From: a virus
Length of the DNA stretch: 45,259 nt
Reading direction: 5' to 3' (one strand)
Virus record (IMG/VR): IMGVR_UViG_3300021438_000022
Location: 1-45,259 of that record
Shown here: in pieces, positions 29,556 to 37,056 of the stretch
Layout of the letters: every line of letters begins with the position of its first letter
Position numbering within the stretch: the first letter of the stretch is position 1
Program-made: the position numbers and the translations under genes
The notes under the pieces: generated by a model
The model's database searches: none
The model's input: the letters and a program-made list of their open reading frames with translations, nothing else
Told to the model about the DNA's origin: nothing

Positions 29556-30775
29556 CAGCCAAGACCTATCGCAAAAGCTATTGCAGATTCGTCAGTTTCA
29601 GATTTGGAGTAAACGTCTAATACACCACGAGCTGTTGCCGGTGTGGATGACTGGAATACACCGATACCTGTTGACCCACCGCCCAAGTTAATACGGGCGC
29701 CGGATGCAGATGTTGCGCCTGTGCCGCCATCGGCGATTGAAACGGGTGTGGCAATAGAAGCCGTAGAAGCATTAACGACACTTGTCCCATTGCAGTAAAG
29801 AATGGCGCGTGTGTTTTGCGGCACAGCATATCCGGTTCCTGCCGCAGTTTTAACCGTTAGCGTATATGCACCTGTAGTCGCGTTATCTACCCAATACTGT
29901 TGCACTGTTGGAGGAACAACCACGTTAATGTTACCCGACAGTGCGCCGGTGAATTTATATGTAATAAGATTCTGTTCGGCTGTTGATAGCGTGTATGTAC
30001 CCGATGCTGGCAACGCAATAACGGTATAACCAAACGTAAAATTAACATTCTGGCCAAAGCCAATTGTATAATAATTTGTTCCGTCGCAGAAAATAATGCA
30101 ACTTTCCGTTGGCGCGACTGCCTTAGTTGCATTGCCATCAATTTGTGTTGACCCGGGTGGCGTTAATATAACTGTACCGGTTCCTTGGTTGCGGAAATTA
30201 ATAAACCAATCGTTACCTGCCGTTGCTGGATCTTGGAAAGTCAAAACACCCGCGCCGCCATTCCACAGCAAAACACTGGCTCGGTCAGCAGAGCTAGTTG
30301 TATAGCTTGATCCAAATGTTGTTACAGGCATTGATTGGTTTAGGGTTGTGTTAATAGCCCTTAATCCATATCCAGCAAGCGACCCCGCATTAGCCGATGA
30401 AACACCCACGCCGTATTGCAACACTTGCCACAAGCCAGCAACGGTTGTGTTATCGGTCACATAAACTTGCCACAACTCGCCAGATGCTGGCGCGCACAAT
30501 GTCGTACCCGTCGCATCCTTAACGGTAAATTGATGCACCCCAACATTGTTAAAAAGAACAGTTTGGCCGGTCGAAACAAGGTTTGCCGCTGGCAACAATA
30601 CGCTTAGGCCATTTGATTGAGGTTGCACATCAACAATGCTTGCTGCAATAGGGACGTCAACATTGGCATCCAGCGGCCAATACAACTGAGTGTCTGCAAA
30701 TATTGAAATGTAATTAAATGTCACTTCGCTTGGATAGATGGTCGATCCACCAAAAACATTTGTATAATTGGTCAT
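29555..30775 (-). CDS. Tail fibre-like protein
   Basis: A 406-residue beta-rich protein. The N-terminal part 'VFGGSTIYPSEVTFNYISIF' is probably the virion anchor. Ser/Thr/Gly strands follow ('VILTPPGSTQIDGNAT', 'NINVVVPPTVQQYWVDN'), then 'IADGGTGATSASGARINLGG', the GGTGAT motif common in phage fibres, and 'VYSKSETDESAIAFAIGLG'. The short hydrophobic end resembles that of the 994-residue fibre (AVAMAIALG). No enzymatic motif is visible. Receptor binding is inferred. Confidence 0.65.
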   Translation of the reverse strand: MTNYTNVFGGSTIYPSEVTFNYISIFADTQLYWPLDANVDVPIAASIVDVQPQSNGLSVLLPAANLVSTGQTVLFNNVGVHQFTVKDATGTTLCAPASGELWQVYVTDNTTVAGLWQVLQYGVGVSSANAGSLAGYGLRAINTTLNQSMPVTTFGSSYTTSSADRASVLLWNGGAGVLTFQDPATAGNDWFINFRNQGTGTVILTPPGSTQIDGNATKAVAPTESCIIFCDGTNYYTIGFGQNVNFTFGYTVIALPASGTYTLSTAEQNLITYKFTGALSGNINVVVPPTVQQYWVDNATTGAYTLTVKTAAGTGYAVPQNTRAILYCNGTSVVNASTASIATPVSIADGGTGATSASGARINLGGGSTGIGVFQSSTPATARGVLDVYSKSETDESAIAFAIGLG

Positions 30776-30776
30776 A

Positions 30777-31436
30777 TTACGCTCCCGTTCTTACGGTAGA
30801 ACGATCAACAATCTTACGCAGATCTTCCTGATTAATGGCATTTTTAGAATCGGAGTAAAGCGCCTGCCAAACCTGAATACGTTCATCGTTCTTCAGGAAT
30901 GGTGTTGCTTCAAGCAGTGTTGCATACAGCAACATTTGAGGGGCATATTGTGTCAGCCAATTCGTCTGATTGGTCGTTGAAAGCAACGCAGGCAGCTCGT
31001 AATAGATGACCTCGTATGGATAGGCCAAGTCGGGTGTCGGCCCAAACAACCAGTTGTTGTAATTATAATCCGCATAAAACTTTGGCTGATCCATAACCGA
31101 TTCATCTGGCCAATAGTTGCGGATATACTCATACGAGCGAGGGAACATCGGAGTGCGGTTGTTAAAGTTTAAACCTGTTCCATAGTTAATAGATACTGTC
31201 ATCCTCCAGCGGTCTGGCTTAGGATATACAGAAACGCCGGGCTGCATTTGAGCCGTCGTGACAACTAAAAAACCTTGGATTTTTAAATCAACAGCGCAGC
31301 GCCGTTCAGCAAGAGTAATGAGCCTAGGAATTTGTTCATAAACTAAAGGGTCGGTCGCAGCGCTAAACCCGCGTTCAAGGTAGCGCCGAACGTCGCCCTC
31401 TAGCTCATCAAACGTCATTCCCGTTTCGCTGGTCAT
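30777..31436 (-). CDS. SU10-type head-tail adaptor protein
   Basis: A 219-residue adaptor. 'TFDELEGDVRRYLERGF', 'IPRLITLAERRCAVDLKIQG', 'YPKPDRWRMTVSINY' and 'PFLKNDERIQVWQALYSD' are typical of phage SU10-like adaptors, which join the portal ring to the tail in short-tailed phages. It is unusual to find it so far from the capsid and next to lysis genes. Coupled to the endolysin gene by ATGA. Confidence 0.75.
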   Translation of the reverse strand: MTSETGMTFDELEGDVRRYLERGFSAATDPLVYEQIPRLITLAERRCAVDLKIQGFLVVTTAQMQPGVSVYPKPDRWRMTVSINYGTGLNFNNRTPMFPRSYEYIRNYWPDESVMDQPKFYADYNYNNWLFGPTPDLAYPYEVIYYELPALLSTTNQTNWLTQYAPQMLLYATLLEATPFLKNDERIQVWQALYSDSKNAINQEDLRKIVDRSTVRTGA

Positions 31437-32029
31437 GCTGAAAATCTCTCGTATGCCTCAGCCAACTTTACATCATATTGATTCTTAATGTAAGCGGGTC
31501 CATTATAATGTTTGGCAAATCCGGCCCAATCCAGTTGCTGCAATTCATCCACCAAGCCCATAGATTTGATAAATGCGGCCATGTGTCGTAGCTGGTTTGC
31601 CTCGCTTTGCTTGGCTTCTTCAACCATCTCTTGAACAGACTTGCATTGTGCAGCGCGAAAATTGCTGCCCATGATCTGGCCCAGACCCCATGATGTTGAC
31701 TGCAAAGCAGCGTCTTCATCTATGGCGCAAGCAGCCTCAATTTCCGCATAAACTGCATCAGAGCCTTTAGGGTAAGGCTTTTCCCCCCATTTTGGGTATG
31801 CTAAACCCTGTTCAACCGCTTGAGATTGTTTATCAGGTGCATCAGAAAGAAGGCGGTAAAAGTAATGCCTCTCAAATAATGCTTTGGGACGATTTGCATG
31901 GTCAAATCCAGATCCTCCAGTTTCAACTGCCAGCACAGCGCGTAGTGCCGCTACCGGAACGTCGATAACAACTGCTACTGCTACAATATCTGCATCTTTT
32001 ATTTTTTCTCCGGCCCCCACAAAATCCAT
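31433..32029 (-). CDS. Endolysin, N-acetylmuramidase family
   Basis: A 198-residue lysin. 'ALRAVLAVETGGSGF' (28-42) has the probable catalytic Glu36; 'RPKALFERHYFYRLL' and 'TSWGLGQIMGSNF' complete the N-acetylmuramidase (DUF3380-type) signature. There is no signal peptide, so it needs a holin; a holin-like gene precedes it with a one-base TAATG overlap. The domain fills the whole protein, with no separate cell-wall-binding module. Confidence 0.85.
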   Translation of the reverse strand: MDFVGAGEKIKDADIVAVAVVIDVPVAALRAVLAVETGGSGFDHANRPKALFERHYFYRLLSDAPDKQSQAVEQGLAYPKWGEKPYPKGSDAVYAEIEAACAIDEDAALQSTSWGLGQIMGSNFRAAQCKSVQEMVEEAKQSEANQLRHMAAFIKSMGLVDELQQLDWAGFAKHYNGPAYIKNQYDVKLAEAYERFSA

Positions 32030-32532
32030 TATTTTTTATCCTCTGCAGATATATGCTGGTGAGCAGAACCAAAATAATACGATAGAACCAAAAATACAGC
32101 GCTGTCCAATGTACCAAGCAAGCGGGCTACAAGTTCTCGCATAGATGGCTCGATGACATTATGAAGCATAAAGTACTGAACAACCCCCCATAAAAGAACA
32201 ACGGCAATTGCCAATAAGCGCGGGGTTAAATCATGCGTCATAATCGCATAGTTGCGGGCGTTTGCACGATCATCGGCCGCAATTCGTTGCAGATCTATAT
32301 CCAAGGCCTTCATTTGCACTTTAAAATCTGCATCGACCTTGCGAATGGCTGCTATTTGATCGGGAGTAGCGGTTGCCAAAGCATTTTTAATGTCGTCTTC
32401 TGACCCACCGTCATGACCCAAGAGAGCTGTAGACAACGCCTTGACGGCCATACCGGCCACGGGTCCGCCCAAAGCGGTTGCGATAGTTGGTGCGACATTT
32501 TCTATTAACTTTCCAAAAACACCCAAATCCAT
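32029..32532 (-). CDS. Holin-like membrane protein
   Basis: A 167-residue protein. An N-terminal Ala/Gly helix ('APTIATALGGPVAGMAVKAL') is followed by a long charged segment (about 45-100; 'DADFKVQMKALDIDLQRIAA') and two C-terminal membrane spans ('LLAIAVVLLWGVVQYFML' and 'LGTLDSAVFLVLSYYFG'). This resembles 3TM holins of alphaproteobacterial phages and gene-transfer agents. Position next to endolysin agrees. The frame opens at 32646, but ATG 32532 after GAGGG is preferred because upstream codons look non-coding. Confidence 0.7.
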   Translation of the reverse strand: MDLGVFGKLIENVAPTIATALGGPVAGMAVKALSTALLGHDGGSEDDIKNALATATPDQIAAIRKVDADFKVQMKALDIDLQRIAADDRANARNYAIMTHDLTPRLLAIAVVLLWGVVQYFMLHNVIEPSMRELVARLLGTLDSAVFLVLSYYFGSAHQHISAEDKK

Positions 32533-32537
32533 TTTAC

Positions 32538-32603
32538 TTAAGCCCTCAAAAGTATAATCCCTATGGCCAGCATTATACATAACGATAATAGGACAATAAC
32601 CAA
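32538..32603 (-). CDS. Possible 21-residue hydrophobic peptide, TTG start
   Basis: In the gap between two lysis genes a TTG-started frame encodes an almost entirely hydrophobic peptide (Val, Ile, Leu, Met with one final Arg), two bases after the preceding stop. A GTAGGG lies immediately upstream, too close for a normal ribosome-binding site. It could be a mini-holin or antiholin; it could also be chance. The following ATG lies five bases after its stop. Confidence 0.3.
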   Translation of the reverse strand: MVIVLLSLCIMLAIGIILLRA

Positions 32604-32605
32604 CC

Positions 32606-32845
32606 CTACTTGCCAAAAATTTGTTTAATGTTAGACCAAAACCCAATTACACCGGCCACAGCGGTCCCCAAGGCAAAACATGCTCCCCCAACAGCAAGCA
32701 TCGTTCGCCAAGATCCCTCTGCATTATGCAAAATACGGAGAATCTCTTTTTGCGTATCTTTAATTTCGCAAACGTCAACCTCTAAGCGATCAACCCTAGC
32801 GAGCAGCCCGCCTATAGTTAAACTTGTATCTTCAAGAGCGCTCAT
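32606..32845 (-). CDS. XhlA-like lysis membrane protein
   Basis: A 79-residue protein. A coiled coil with 'LLARVDRLEVDVCEIKDTQK' (14-33) is followed by one membrane span ('MLAVGGACFALGTAVAGVIG', about 49-68) and a basic end. The same plan is seen in XhlA/hemolysin-like proteins and other small lysis helpers. It precedes the holin-like gene. GGAG seven bases before ATG supports the start. Confidence 0.65.
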   Translation of the reverse strand: MSALEDTSLTIGGLLARVDRLEVDVCEIKDTQKEILRILHNAEGSWRTMLAVGGACFALGTAVAGVIGFWSNIKQIFGK

Positions 32846-32874
32846 AGAGATTCTCCGTATATTAGGCTAGTCAA

Positions 32875-33048
32875 TCATGCAGCATGTTCATCTGGGTCTT
32901 GAGGCGCGGGAGCAGCAACCTTCAACTGATCTTCCGCATCCTTTTTGATCTTCGCGATCAAATCAGCAACTTCCGCAAATGGGCGTTGACCCAAAGATGC
33001 AAGAACATAGTTTGCTTCATCAACAGTCAGTGTCAGTGTGATAGTCAT
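32875..33048 (-). CDS. Small phage protein following the fibres
   Basis: A 57-residue protein starting MTITLTLTVDEANYVLASLG, a strand followed by 'PFAEVADLIAKIKKDAEDQL', a helix, and a Pro/Ala/Asp-rich tail. Tiny strand-helix proteins of this pattern are common in late operons of tailed phages, role unknown. Start overlaps the last fibre stop (TAATG), and that fibre's final codons carry the GGAG. Confidence 0.65.
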   Translation of the reverse strand: MTITLTLTVDEANYVLASLGQRPFAEVADLIAKIKKDAEDQLKVAAPAPQDPDEHAA

Positions 33049-34235
33049 TATTTACTCTCCAGTTTTGCTATACGAGTTTCAAGGGCATCAATTTTTGCGA
33101 CTGCTTCTTGTAGGGCAGCAACAAGGTGTGGAATTATTTTCCCGGGATCAACACCTTGTGGTTTAATTTTTCCTTCCTCGTCAACAGCATCCTTTTCGCC
33201 GATAACAGCAAGAGGAATTATTGCTTGTAGTTCGTGAGCAATAAATCCTTCGCCTTTTTCTTTATTAGCGACCCAATCATAAGTTACAGGTTTAAGCGCA
33301 GCAATAGTTGCGAGGCCAGTTGTAAGCGGCTGTACGTTTTCTTTAAGACGGTAATCTGAAGATGTGGCGTATGTAGTTGCACCAGATGTATTAGTTATAG
33401 CACCGGATGCTACGCCGTTATAAGTAAAATATGCTGCGTAAGCAGTACCAGTTGTACCTGTATAGTCTGACCTATAACCAATTGAATTTCCGCCACCACC
33501 GCTAAAAATTGCAGAATATGCACTATTAACAGCCCCGCAATTGCTAGTAATTTTACCGGAATAAGATGCCGTTGTCGTCCCCACCAGCAGATTGCCGGAG
33601 CCGTCAATCCGAGCGCGTTCATAAATAGAACCGCCGCCAGCCCCAGTTCGGAATAAAATATTGCCGCCAGCCCCACCAGTATACCGATTTGTAATGGCAA
33701 ATGAATTGCTGGAAGTTTCTTCTGATAAAGCAAGCATTTTGTAAGTATCAGAACCGCCAACAAAAACATAATCCGTAACCGCTGTGCTACTGCCAGCAAA
33801 AGCAGATGTCAGTTTCCCAGCAGCACTTGTCGTCCCCACGCACAGATTGCCGGAGGAGTCGATACGGGCGCGTTCGGCTCCAGCAGATTGAAAAATCATG
33901 TTGGAATATGGATTAAGCGTAATGTTACTTCCACTTTGAAGCGAAGCAATAGTGAAGTTAGCACTAGTATTGTAAATTTGTGTGCTAATGGTTCCGCCTT
34001 GGCAAAGATTTATAAGACCGCCATTGGTTGCGTTGTTAATTTGCAGAACCGTATAACCAGTAGCCGCTGTCGGCGATGTCGTCCCAATCCCCACATTGCC
34101 GCCAAATGACGAATTACCCGTCCCAGAGACAGTCAAGTTATTCCCAACCGTCACATTCCCGCTGCTATCAAGAGCGAGGTTGTTTGTGGCGGAGGCTGAG
34201 TCTTTTACGACCGATGCTTGTAATGTGCCGCTCAT
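33048..34235 (-). CDS. Tail fibre 3 with S74 intramolecular chaperone
   Basis: A 395-residue fibre. The stalk is Gly/Ser/Thr-rich and repeats 'ARIDSSGNLCVGTT'/'ARIDGSGNLLVGTT' and 'GNVGIGTTSP'. Near residue 290 'SSDYRLKENVQPL' begins the C-terminal peptidase-S74/endosialidase-type chaperone, which trimerises the fibre and cuts itself off at the Ser. 'GEGFIAHELQAIIP' and a leucine-zipper-like end complete it. This is the last of three tandem paralogues; stalks differ more than the chaperones. Confidence 0.82.
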   Translation of the reverse strand: MSGTLQASVVKDSASATNNLALDSSGNVTVGNNLTVSGTGNSSFGGNVGIGTTSPTAATGYTVLQINNATNGGLINLCQGGTISTQIYNTSANFTIASLQSGSNITLNPYSNMIFQSAGAERARIDSSGNLCVGTTSAAGKLTSAFAGSSTAVTDYVFVGGSDTYKMLALSEETSSNSFAITNRYTGGAGGNILFRTGAGGGSIYERARIDGSGNLLVGTTTASYSGKITSNCGAVNSAYSAIFSGGGGNSIGYRSDYTGTTGTAYAAYFTYNGVASGAITNTSGATTYATSSDYRLKENVQPLTTGLATIAALKPVTYDWVANKEKGEGFIAHELQAIIPLAVIGEKDAVDEEGKIKPQGVDPGKIIPHLVAALQEAVAKIDALETRIAKLESK

Positions 34236-34237
34236 GA

Positions 34238-35500
34238 TTATGCTCCAACCTTCGCTTTAAGGGCGGTGACTTCTGCGGATAGTTCTTGAATGGCAGCAAC
34301 AAGATGAACAACAATTTTGCTGTAGTCTACGCCTTGCGGTTTTATGCTTCCATCTTCATTAACTGCGTCTTTTTCTCCCGTTACAGCGAGAGGAATGACG
34401 TCTTGAAGTTCATGTGCGACAAAACCTTCACCTTTTTCATTAACGCCAATCCAGTCGTAAGTTACCGGCTTTAACGCGCCAATGATCGTCAACCCATTTG
34501 TCATCGGTGTGATGTTTTCTTTTAACCGATGGTCTGATGCAGTTACATAACTGACAGTTGTCGCTCCAGTTTGAGAAATAAAACCAGCACTACCATTGCT
34601 ACTGTTTGTAAATTGCATAAAATATGTGACAGTAGCGGATGTATTTTTTATATTTATACCATAAGTGCTACCGCCATTAGCAATCATACTTAAATATGAA
34701 CCACCAGTTGGAAATAAAGATGATGTTCCAACGTATAAGTAGCCATTGGAGTCAATACGCATGGCTTCAGCGCTGTATGTTGCAAAACGAATTGTTCCGG
34801 CGTAAGCACTCCCACTTCTACTGGTCATAGATATGCCGGACACATAACCTGCACTAGAGCCAGTAGAAATTTCTACTGAAGCGTCATCAAAATAAGTATG
34901 TATGGCATAAAGACTGGTCGCCCCGTATGTTCCCATACGGCCTGTAGTCAAATTGCCAGCTATGTTTAAAGTGTTTCCGGATGTTGCTAATGAACCTCCG
35001 GATATGCTTAACCTGCTTGGTGGCGATGTCGTCCCAATCCCTACGTTGCCGGAAGTATCAATACGCATACGTTCTGCGTTATTAGTAGCAAATAAAAGCG
35101 GGTGATTGGTGGATGTGTAAAGAACGCCCCCAACAGAACCAAAAACTGTGCCAAGGCCATCGGAAAGCAAATTCACACCAACAGTGTTGTTGTTTGATAA
35201 AATAGTTAAAAGAGCATTTGAATTAGTTGCTGTTGATAAATTCCGAATAGCAATTTGCGAACTTGATGAACCTGTATTTCTTACAACATCAATAGCTACA
35301 GCAGGGCTTGTTGTCCCAATCCCCACATTCTGAGACGCATCAATATACAACGCATTTGTGCCAGCGGTGGCTACAGCGTAGGTTGTGCCAGTAGGAAAAT
35401 ACGCGCCAGTGTTGGAATTGGTCGTATTGCTTTCCGCAGGTGCAGATGCCGAACCAAGAGGGTTTTGTATACCCGTTGTGCCGTTCAGGACAATTGTCAT
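34238..35500 (-). CDS. Tail fibre 2 with S74 intramolecular chaperone
   Basis: A 420-residue fibre. It starts MTIVLNGTTGIQNPLGS, followed by 'SQNVGIGTTSPAVAID', 'ERMRIDTSGNVGIGTTSP' and related repeats (stalk), and 'SDHRLKENITPMTNGLT' near 319 beginning the self-cleaving chaperone. The chaperone DNA is nearly identical to that of fibre 1 over long stretches. The last codons before the stop, AAGGTTGGAG, provide the ribosome-binding site of the next fibre gene. Confidence 0.82.
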   Translation of the reverse strand: MTIVLNGTTGIQNPLGSASAPAESNTTNSNTGAYFPTGTTYAVATAGTNALYIDASQNVGIGTTSPAVAIDVVRNTGSSSSQIAIRNLSTATNSNALLTILSNNNTVGVNLLSDGLGTVFGSVGGVLYTSTNHPLLFATNNAERMRIDTSGNVGIGTTSPPSRLSISGGSLATSGNTLNIAGNLTTGRMGTYGATSLYAIHTYFDDASVEISTGSSAGYVSGISMTSRSGSAYAGTIRFATYSAEAMRIDSNGYLYVGTSSLFPTGGSYLSMIANGGSTYGINIKNTSATVTYFMQFTNSSNGSAGFISQTGATTVSYVTASDHRLKENITPMTNGLTIIGALKPVTYDWIGVNEKGEGFVAHELQDVIPLAVTGEKDAVNEDGSIKPQGVDYSKIVVHLVAAIQELSAEVTALKAKVGA

Positions 35501-35503
35501 GTC

Positions 35504-36472
35504 TTATACTCCAACCTTGGCCTTTAATGCGGCAATGTCTGCGGCTTGTGCGTCTATTTTGGCAGCTGCTTCTTGAAGGGCAGCAACAAGATGAACAACG
35601 ATTTTGCTGTAGTCTACGCCCTGCGGTTTTATGCTACCATCTTCGTTTACAGCATCTTTTATACCCGTAACTGCGGCAGGGATAATCTCTTGCAATTCGT
35701 GAGCAATAAAACCTTCGCCTTTTTCGTTAAGACCTATCCAGTCGTATGTTACAGGTTTTAACGCGCCAATGATCGTCAACCCATTCGTCATAGGTTGCAC
35801 ATTTTCTTTTAAACGGTAATCAGAAGATGTTGCATAAGTCGTTGCCGCAGCTTGTACATAAATTGATCCGACTTGCGTATTTGACGGATTACGAAAATCA
35901 AGTGCGTTAGTGTTATTTACATCAGATTTATAATAAATGCCTGAATTATAGCTACCGCCGCAAGTTAACGCCATTTTATAACCTGCAACAGTGGTGCTAG
36001 TCCCCACCAGCAGATTGCCGGAGGAGTCAATACGCATACGCTCATTGGTGCCGTTGTTACGAAAAACAATTGCACCCGCATCACACCAATCAAAATATAG
36101 ATTGTTGTCAGAAAACCCAAACAAATGGAACCCAGCGGTAGAACCATTATAAGTTCCCGCATAATTTGGCATTGCTTGTTGTGTGGAATATGAAACTCCG
36201 TTTACCGTCAACTTCATGCCAGAAACAGGCGATGCCGTCCCAATCCCCACATTCTGCGATGTATCAATCGTCATTGCAGTCGTGTTATTTGACTGCAAAG
36301 TTAGTGCATTGCCTGTGCCGGAGTTAACCGTCTGGATTGTCAACGCGCCAGAGCCATTGTCAGCAAGCAGGTTTGTCCCGCTTGTAGGCAGCGTCAGCGT
36401 ATTATTGCCAGCAGTCGCCGCCGCTTGGATTTGGGTGTAACCAGACGTTGACCCATTTAATTTAACTGGCAT
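35504..36472 (-). CDS. Tail fibre 1 with S74 intramolecular chaperone
   Basis: A 322-residue fibre, the first and shortest of the three. 'MPVKLNGSTSGYTQIQAAAT' is a common phage fibre start, followed by 'LPTSGTNLLADNGSGALTI', 'ERMRIDSSGNLLVGTST' and, near 216, 'SSDYRLKENVQPMTNGL', start of the chaperone. ATG 36472 is chosen over 36487 because GGAG lies nine bases upstream and it overlaps the previous stop (TAATG). Confidence 0.8.
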   Translation of the reverse strand: MPVKLNGSTSGYTQIQAAATAGNNTLTLPTSGTNLLADNGSGALTIQTVNSGTGNALTLQSNNTTAMTIDTSQNVGIGTASPVSGMKLTVNGVSYSTQQAMPNYAGTYNGSTAGFHLFGFSDNNLYFDWCDAGAIVFRNNGTNERMRIDSSGNLLVGTSTTVAGYKMALTCGGSYNSGIYYKSDVNNTNALDFRNPSNTQVGSIYVQAAATTYATSSDYRLKENVQPMTNGLTIIGALKPVTYDWIGLNEKGEGFIAHELQEIIPAAVTGIKDAVNEDGSIKPQGVDYSKIVVHLVAALQEAAAKIDAQAADIAALKAKVGV

Positions 36473-36681
36473 TACACCACACTCCACGTTGAACCGGCGG
36501 GGATAGTAATCGTCACACCGGAATTAACTGTAATTGGGCCAGCAGTCATCGCATTGTTGCCGGTCGTAATCGTGTAATCAACCGTAACAGTCTGACCATT
36601 CTCATAAAAGATCTGGTCATTGCTGCCACCAACCGGCTGCGGTGGGTTTGGTAATACGTTGAGATAACTGTATGTGGACAT
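36472..36681 (-). CDS. Small fibre-associated protein
   Basis: A 69-residue beta protein: 'NPPQPVGGSNDQIFYENGQT' and 'GPITVNSGVTITIPAGSTWS' look like a short beta-helix or fibre tip fragment, comparable to single repeats in phage fibres. It overlaps the first S74 fibre gene by one base and may be a collar or adaptor for the fibres. Function inferred from position and composition. Confidence 0.6.
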   Translation of the reverse strand: MSTYSYLNVLPNPPQPVGGSNDQIFYENGQTVTVDYTITTGNNAMTAGPITVNSGVTITIPAGSTWSVV

Positions 36682-36694
36682 TTCCTATCCCCTA

Positions 36695-37021
36695 TTAGGT
36701 AATGTTCAAGACAGAGGCAATGACGTCAGCCGAGGATGCTGCGCTTGTTACAACCTTGAGAGCGTCACCGGTTGTTAAAACAACCTTTTGGTCGCCACCT
36801 ACGGCAACGAATGACTTGCCGATCGGAACCGATGCACCCTTAACGATGTAATAATCTACCGCCGAGCGGGTAAAATAAACATCGCAAGTGATCTGAGAGC
36901 CAGATGTATTCGCCACCGTCAGACCAATAACCGTTGTCTGCGTTGCTGATGCAACCGTAACAAGGGTAGAGGCCGATGTGCCGACCGATTTTGCTGCATA
37001 TGAAGTAAAGACATTTGCCAT
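36695..37021 (-). CDS. Small beta-rich structural protein
   Basis: A 108-residue protein with alternating Val/Thr/Ser strands ('STLVTVASATQTTVIGLTVA', 'CDVYFTRSAVDYYIVKGASV', 'GGDQKVVLTTGDALKVVTSA'). This is a compact beta sandwich, as in phage decoration or fibre-attachment proteins. No enzymatic motif. Situated between the long fibre and the three S74 fibres, so a fibre connector is likely. Confidence 0.6.
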   Translation of the reverse strand: MANVFTSYAAKSVGTSASTLVTVASATQTTVIGLTVANTSGSQITCDVYFTRSAVDYYIVKGASVPIGKSFVAVGGDQKVVLTTGDALKVVTSAASSADVIASVLNIT

Positions 37022-37056
37022 GTTTGAGGCTCCTTGTACCTATATTATCCTGTTTG

